Source of the DNA: an uncultured Eubacteriales bacterium
Lineage (GTDB): Bacteria; Bacillota; Clostridia; Christensenellales; UBA1242
Direction: 5' to 3'
Length of the DNA: 35,675 nt
Assembly: GCA_900556185.1 (NCBI GenBank)
Contig: USNN01000001.1
Coordinates: 1 to 35,675, forward strand
The notes below the pieces were generated by a model. That model had not been told where the DNA came from and made no database searches. It saw only the letters and a list, made by a program, of their open reading frames with translations. A program made the position numbers and the translations under genes. Shown one piece after another: positions 33,578-35,675 of the stretch (positions are counted from its first letter, which is position 1; each line of letters starts with the position of its first letter).

Positions 33578-35675
33578 TTAGTATTTTATTTCAAGCACTA
33601 ATTGCTTCCCAGGTGCAAGCACAATATTTTCAATCCTAGGACTAGTAACATCAATTTGGTAATTTTTAACTTTTTTCACGCCTTTAGGTAAAATTAGGTT
33701 AAACCTAGTTTGCTTGGTAGCTTTTAGAGTAACTACCATATTGCCACGCTTATCATCAAACGAAACATCAACTAAACAATTTTGCCTTGTTAGCACATTT
33801 TTAATAGACCCTTCCACAAAACTAGATGGCTTGGCTGGCAAAACCATAATGTTGTTATTATAGTCTAGCACCATACTCTCCATAATAGTTGTGCAAAATA
33901 GCATATTGCCCGCTAGATTTATAAAGTTATCACCATCAACAAACGCACAATAGTTAGACTTGTCCGCATTTAAAAACATTAGATTGTCGCCCAAAAAGTT
34001 GTTAATTAAATATCTTAGTATTGTGTTAGATGCCACTCCTTGACCCAAAATTGCAGACACTTCTGCCATTCTCCCAAGCGATGTTAGATTCTGCGAAAAT
34101 AACGCCTTGTCTACCTTATACGCAAGCGTATTTAAGTAAGGTGCAATACTTGTTGCATTAGCGTTACTATTAACTTCGTGCTCACCATACACACCAAAGA
34201 ATTGTAGATACCCCGAACTAAGAGTGCTATTTTCTTCATCTCTAAATTCTTTTATTTCGTTCTTTTCAATAGGAAGAACGGGCATTTTATTTAAAAAGTT
34301 TTGATACTCTACAATCTTTTCGACAGTTACAGCGTAAATATTAGCAACATTCATAATATTGTTTAAAAGCGTTCTTACAACAACAAAGTCGGCTGTTGAG
34401 TTAGCGTAAACTCCAATATCTCTGTTTTCAAAATACTTAGATTTTCCACATGGTGAAAAACTAGGCACACTATTTAGTTTGCCATCTGCACCAACAAAAA
34501 AGTAATTTAGGTAAAAGTCTGCCACACTAGTCATAAATGGCAACGCTTCATTTTTCAAAAACTTAAGGTCTTTGGTGTATAAAAAGTAATCATAGAATAA
34601 ATTTGCAATAACCGCCCCGCCAGTAACTATGCTTATATCTGCACTTTTAATAGATGCAGGTAACCCACTATCTGAAACAAAATATTCTGGAACCATAAAA
34701 CCCTTAGACTTATACACTCTATAAGCGTTTTTCTTAAGGTCGTCTTGATATTTTAAAAAGTATTTAATAACCGAATACATTTTATCTAACCCACCAAACA
34801 TAAACGCAGGCGAATATAAAGCGGTAAGGTTTGTGCTAGTGCCGGCTAAGGCTCGCTTATTATCGTAGTGCTTACCCCAAAGCCCAGTTACCATTGGTGC
34901 AAAAAAATCATTTGGCAAACCAACAGCAAATAAATACTTGCCAAAATTAAACAACTTTTCATAAAGCAGTGTAGAACTATCATTAAACTCTGCAAGCAGG
35001 TTTTCAATTGCATCGTCCTTTTCTTTAGATACATTAAGTTCAACCGCTGGCAAACATTTAGAAAAAATAGATAAATGCTTTTTAAATGAATTAATGTAAC
35101 TAAGTTGACGCATAGAAAGCAGTTCGTGCTTATATTTTTCTATCACCTTTTCTTTGGCTTTAGCGACATAAGTTTTAACTATAATTAAAATCTTTTCGGC
35201 GTTTTCAATTTTTAATTTATCGTCAGCAATTTGCAAAATAGCTTTAGTATCCACAACCACCCTTGCAAGTGCACCATACACCATTCCAGCATACTCAAAC
35301 TCGTAGCCAAGCAAAGACCCCGTTACCGTTTTGTTTTCATTATCAAAGTCAACACACCTAGTATCGTCAAAAATAGAATTGGTTTTATCATGATTAACCA
35401 CACTAAGGTTAACAGCAATTGGCGACGCGCCAACCTTATTTAGTTCAAAATACACAAGGTCATCATCAAACGAAACAAAACACTTTCTTTCAAACTTTGT
35501 GCCATTAGATGTAAAATTAACGCTAGCTTCTTCGTCGGTTAAACTTAAAACTCTAGAGTATGCACTAAGTTTAGCAGGAATAGTCTGTTCCATAATTAAA
35601 TCACAAATAGGCACCATAGAATATTTAACTGGGTTGTATTTTTTATTTTCAAAAGCACGCTCTAAAACAGCCCCC
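33578..35675 (-). CDS. GH95-like glycoside hydrolase, 5' end outside the window
   Basis: The frame is open from 33578 to the window edge, at least 698 residues. It follows the layout of GH95 (alpha-1,2-L-fucosidase and relatives): a beta region, then an (alpha/alpha)6 barrel with TGLWGKHYDNKRALAGTSTN, FLKNEALPFMTSVADFYL and NSVPSFSPCG, then GDNFINLAGNM, where GH95 has its QIDGNFGG motif, and a C-terminal beta domain with NIMVLPAKP and GSIKNVLTR. It is divergent: the catalytic Glu/Asp/Asn positions of GH95 cannot be matched with confidence. The N-terminus is not visible, so secretion cannot be judged. It is the first visible gene of the operon with DUF1538 and P-II-like genes. Confidence 0.7.
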   Translation of the reverse strand, partial: GAVLERAFENKKYNPVKYSMVPICDLIMEQTIPAKLSAYSRVLSLTDEEASVNFTSNGTKFERKCFVSFDDDLVYFELNKVGASPIAVNLSVVNHDKTNSIFDDTRCVDFDNENKTVTGSLLGYEFEYAGMVYGALARVVVDTKAILQIADDKLKIENAEKILIIVKTYVAKAKEKVIEKYKHELLSMRQLSYINSFKKHLSIFSKCLPAVELNVSKEKDDAIENLLAEFNDSSTLLYEKLFNFGKYLFAVGLPNDFFAPMVTGLWGKHYDNKRALAGTSTNLTALYSPAFMFGGLDKMYSVIKYFLKYQDDLKKNAYRVYKSKGFMVPEYFVSDSGLPASIKSADISIVTGGAVIANLFYDYFLYTKDLKFLKNEALPFMTSVADFYLNYFFVGADGKLNSVPSFSPCGKSKYFENRDIGVYANSTADFVVVRTLLNNIMNVANIYAVTVEKIVEYQNFLNKMPVLPIEKNEIKEFRDEENSTLSSGYLQFFGVYGEHEVNSNANATSIAPYLNTLAYKVDKALFSQNLTSLGRMAEVSAILGQGVASNTILRYLINNFLGDNLMFLNADKSNYCAFVDGDNFINLAGNMLFCTTIMESMVLDYNNNIMVLPAKPSSFVEGSIKNVLTRQNCLVDVSFDDKRGNMVVTLKATKQTRFNLILPKGVKKVKNYQIDVTSPRIENIVLAPGKQLVLEIKY

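Overview
The window is AT-rich with Gram-positive style signals: Shine-Dalgarno sites of the AGGAG type, near-consensus TTGACA/TATAAT promoters and many hairpin-plus-U terminators. A membrane-anchored LytM-domain protein resembling sporulation protein SpoIIQ, a P-II/DUF1538 operon and a CCA-encoding tRNA-Ser suggest a low-GC Bacillota (Clostridia-like, possibly uncultured gut) chromosome. This assignment is inference from gene content, not from a marker search.

Layout. 1-8.9 kb: the start of a DegV-like gene, an anchored membrane protein, a lytic transglycosylase and DNA polymerase I (minus strand); a divergent MGDG-synthase-type glycosyltransferase with a coiled-coil tail; nucleoside diphosphate kinase; a large single-pass membrane protein; a small orphan gene; and a SpoIIQ-like M23 protein broken by a frameshift. 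8.9-11.0 kb: a flippase-like membrane protein that has lost its normal start, next to remnants of a mobile element including a tyrosine integrase with an internal deletion. 11.0-14.7 kb: divergent glycolytic genes gap and fba, a DUF308 membrane protein and another orphan gene. 14.7-22.0 kb: a six-gene minus-strand surface-polysaccharide operon. CapE/CapF/CapG-type enzymes would make UDP-N-acetyl-L-fucosamine, two GT4-like glycosyltransferases would use sugar nucleotides, and a Wzx-type flippase would export the product.

22.3-30.3 kb is an accessory region of unknown and regulatory genes. It holds a WYL-domain regulator paired with a stand-alone FtsK-gamma-like winged helix and several hypothetical proteins. 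It also holds the most interesting cassette: a membrane-anchored trypsin-like protease with an almost leaderless promoter, a secreted or anchored protein with a glycine-zipper hydrophobic core and a C-terminal domain that looks like a polymorphic RNase toxin, and a small partner that may be its immunity protein. Decayed gene fragments lie directly upstream. A tRNA-Ser(GCT) follows. 30.7-35.7 kb: an operon of a GH95-like glycoside hydrolase (5' end outside the window), a disordered protein, a DUF1538 membrane protein and two P-II-like regulators.
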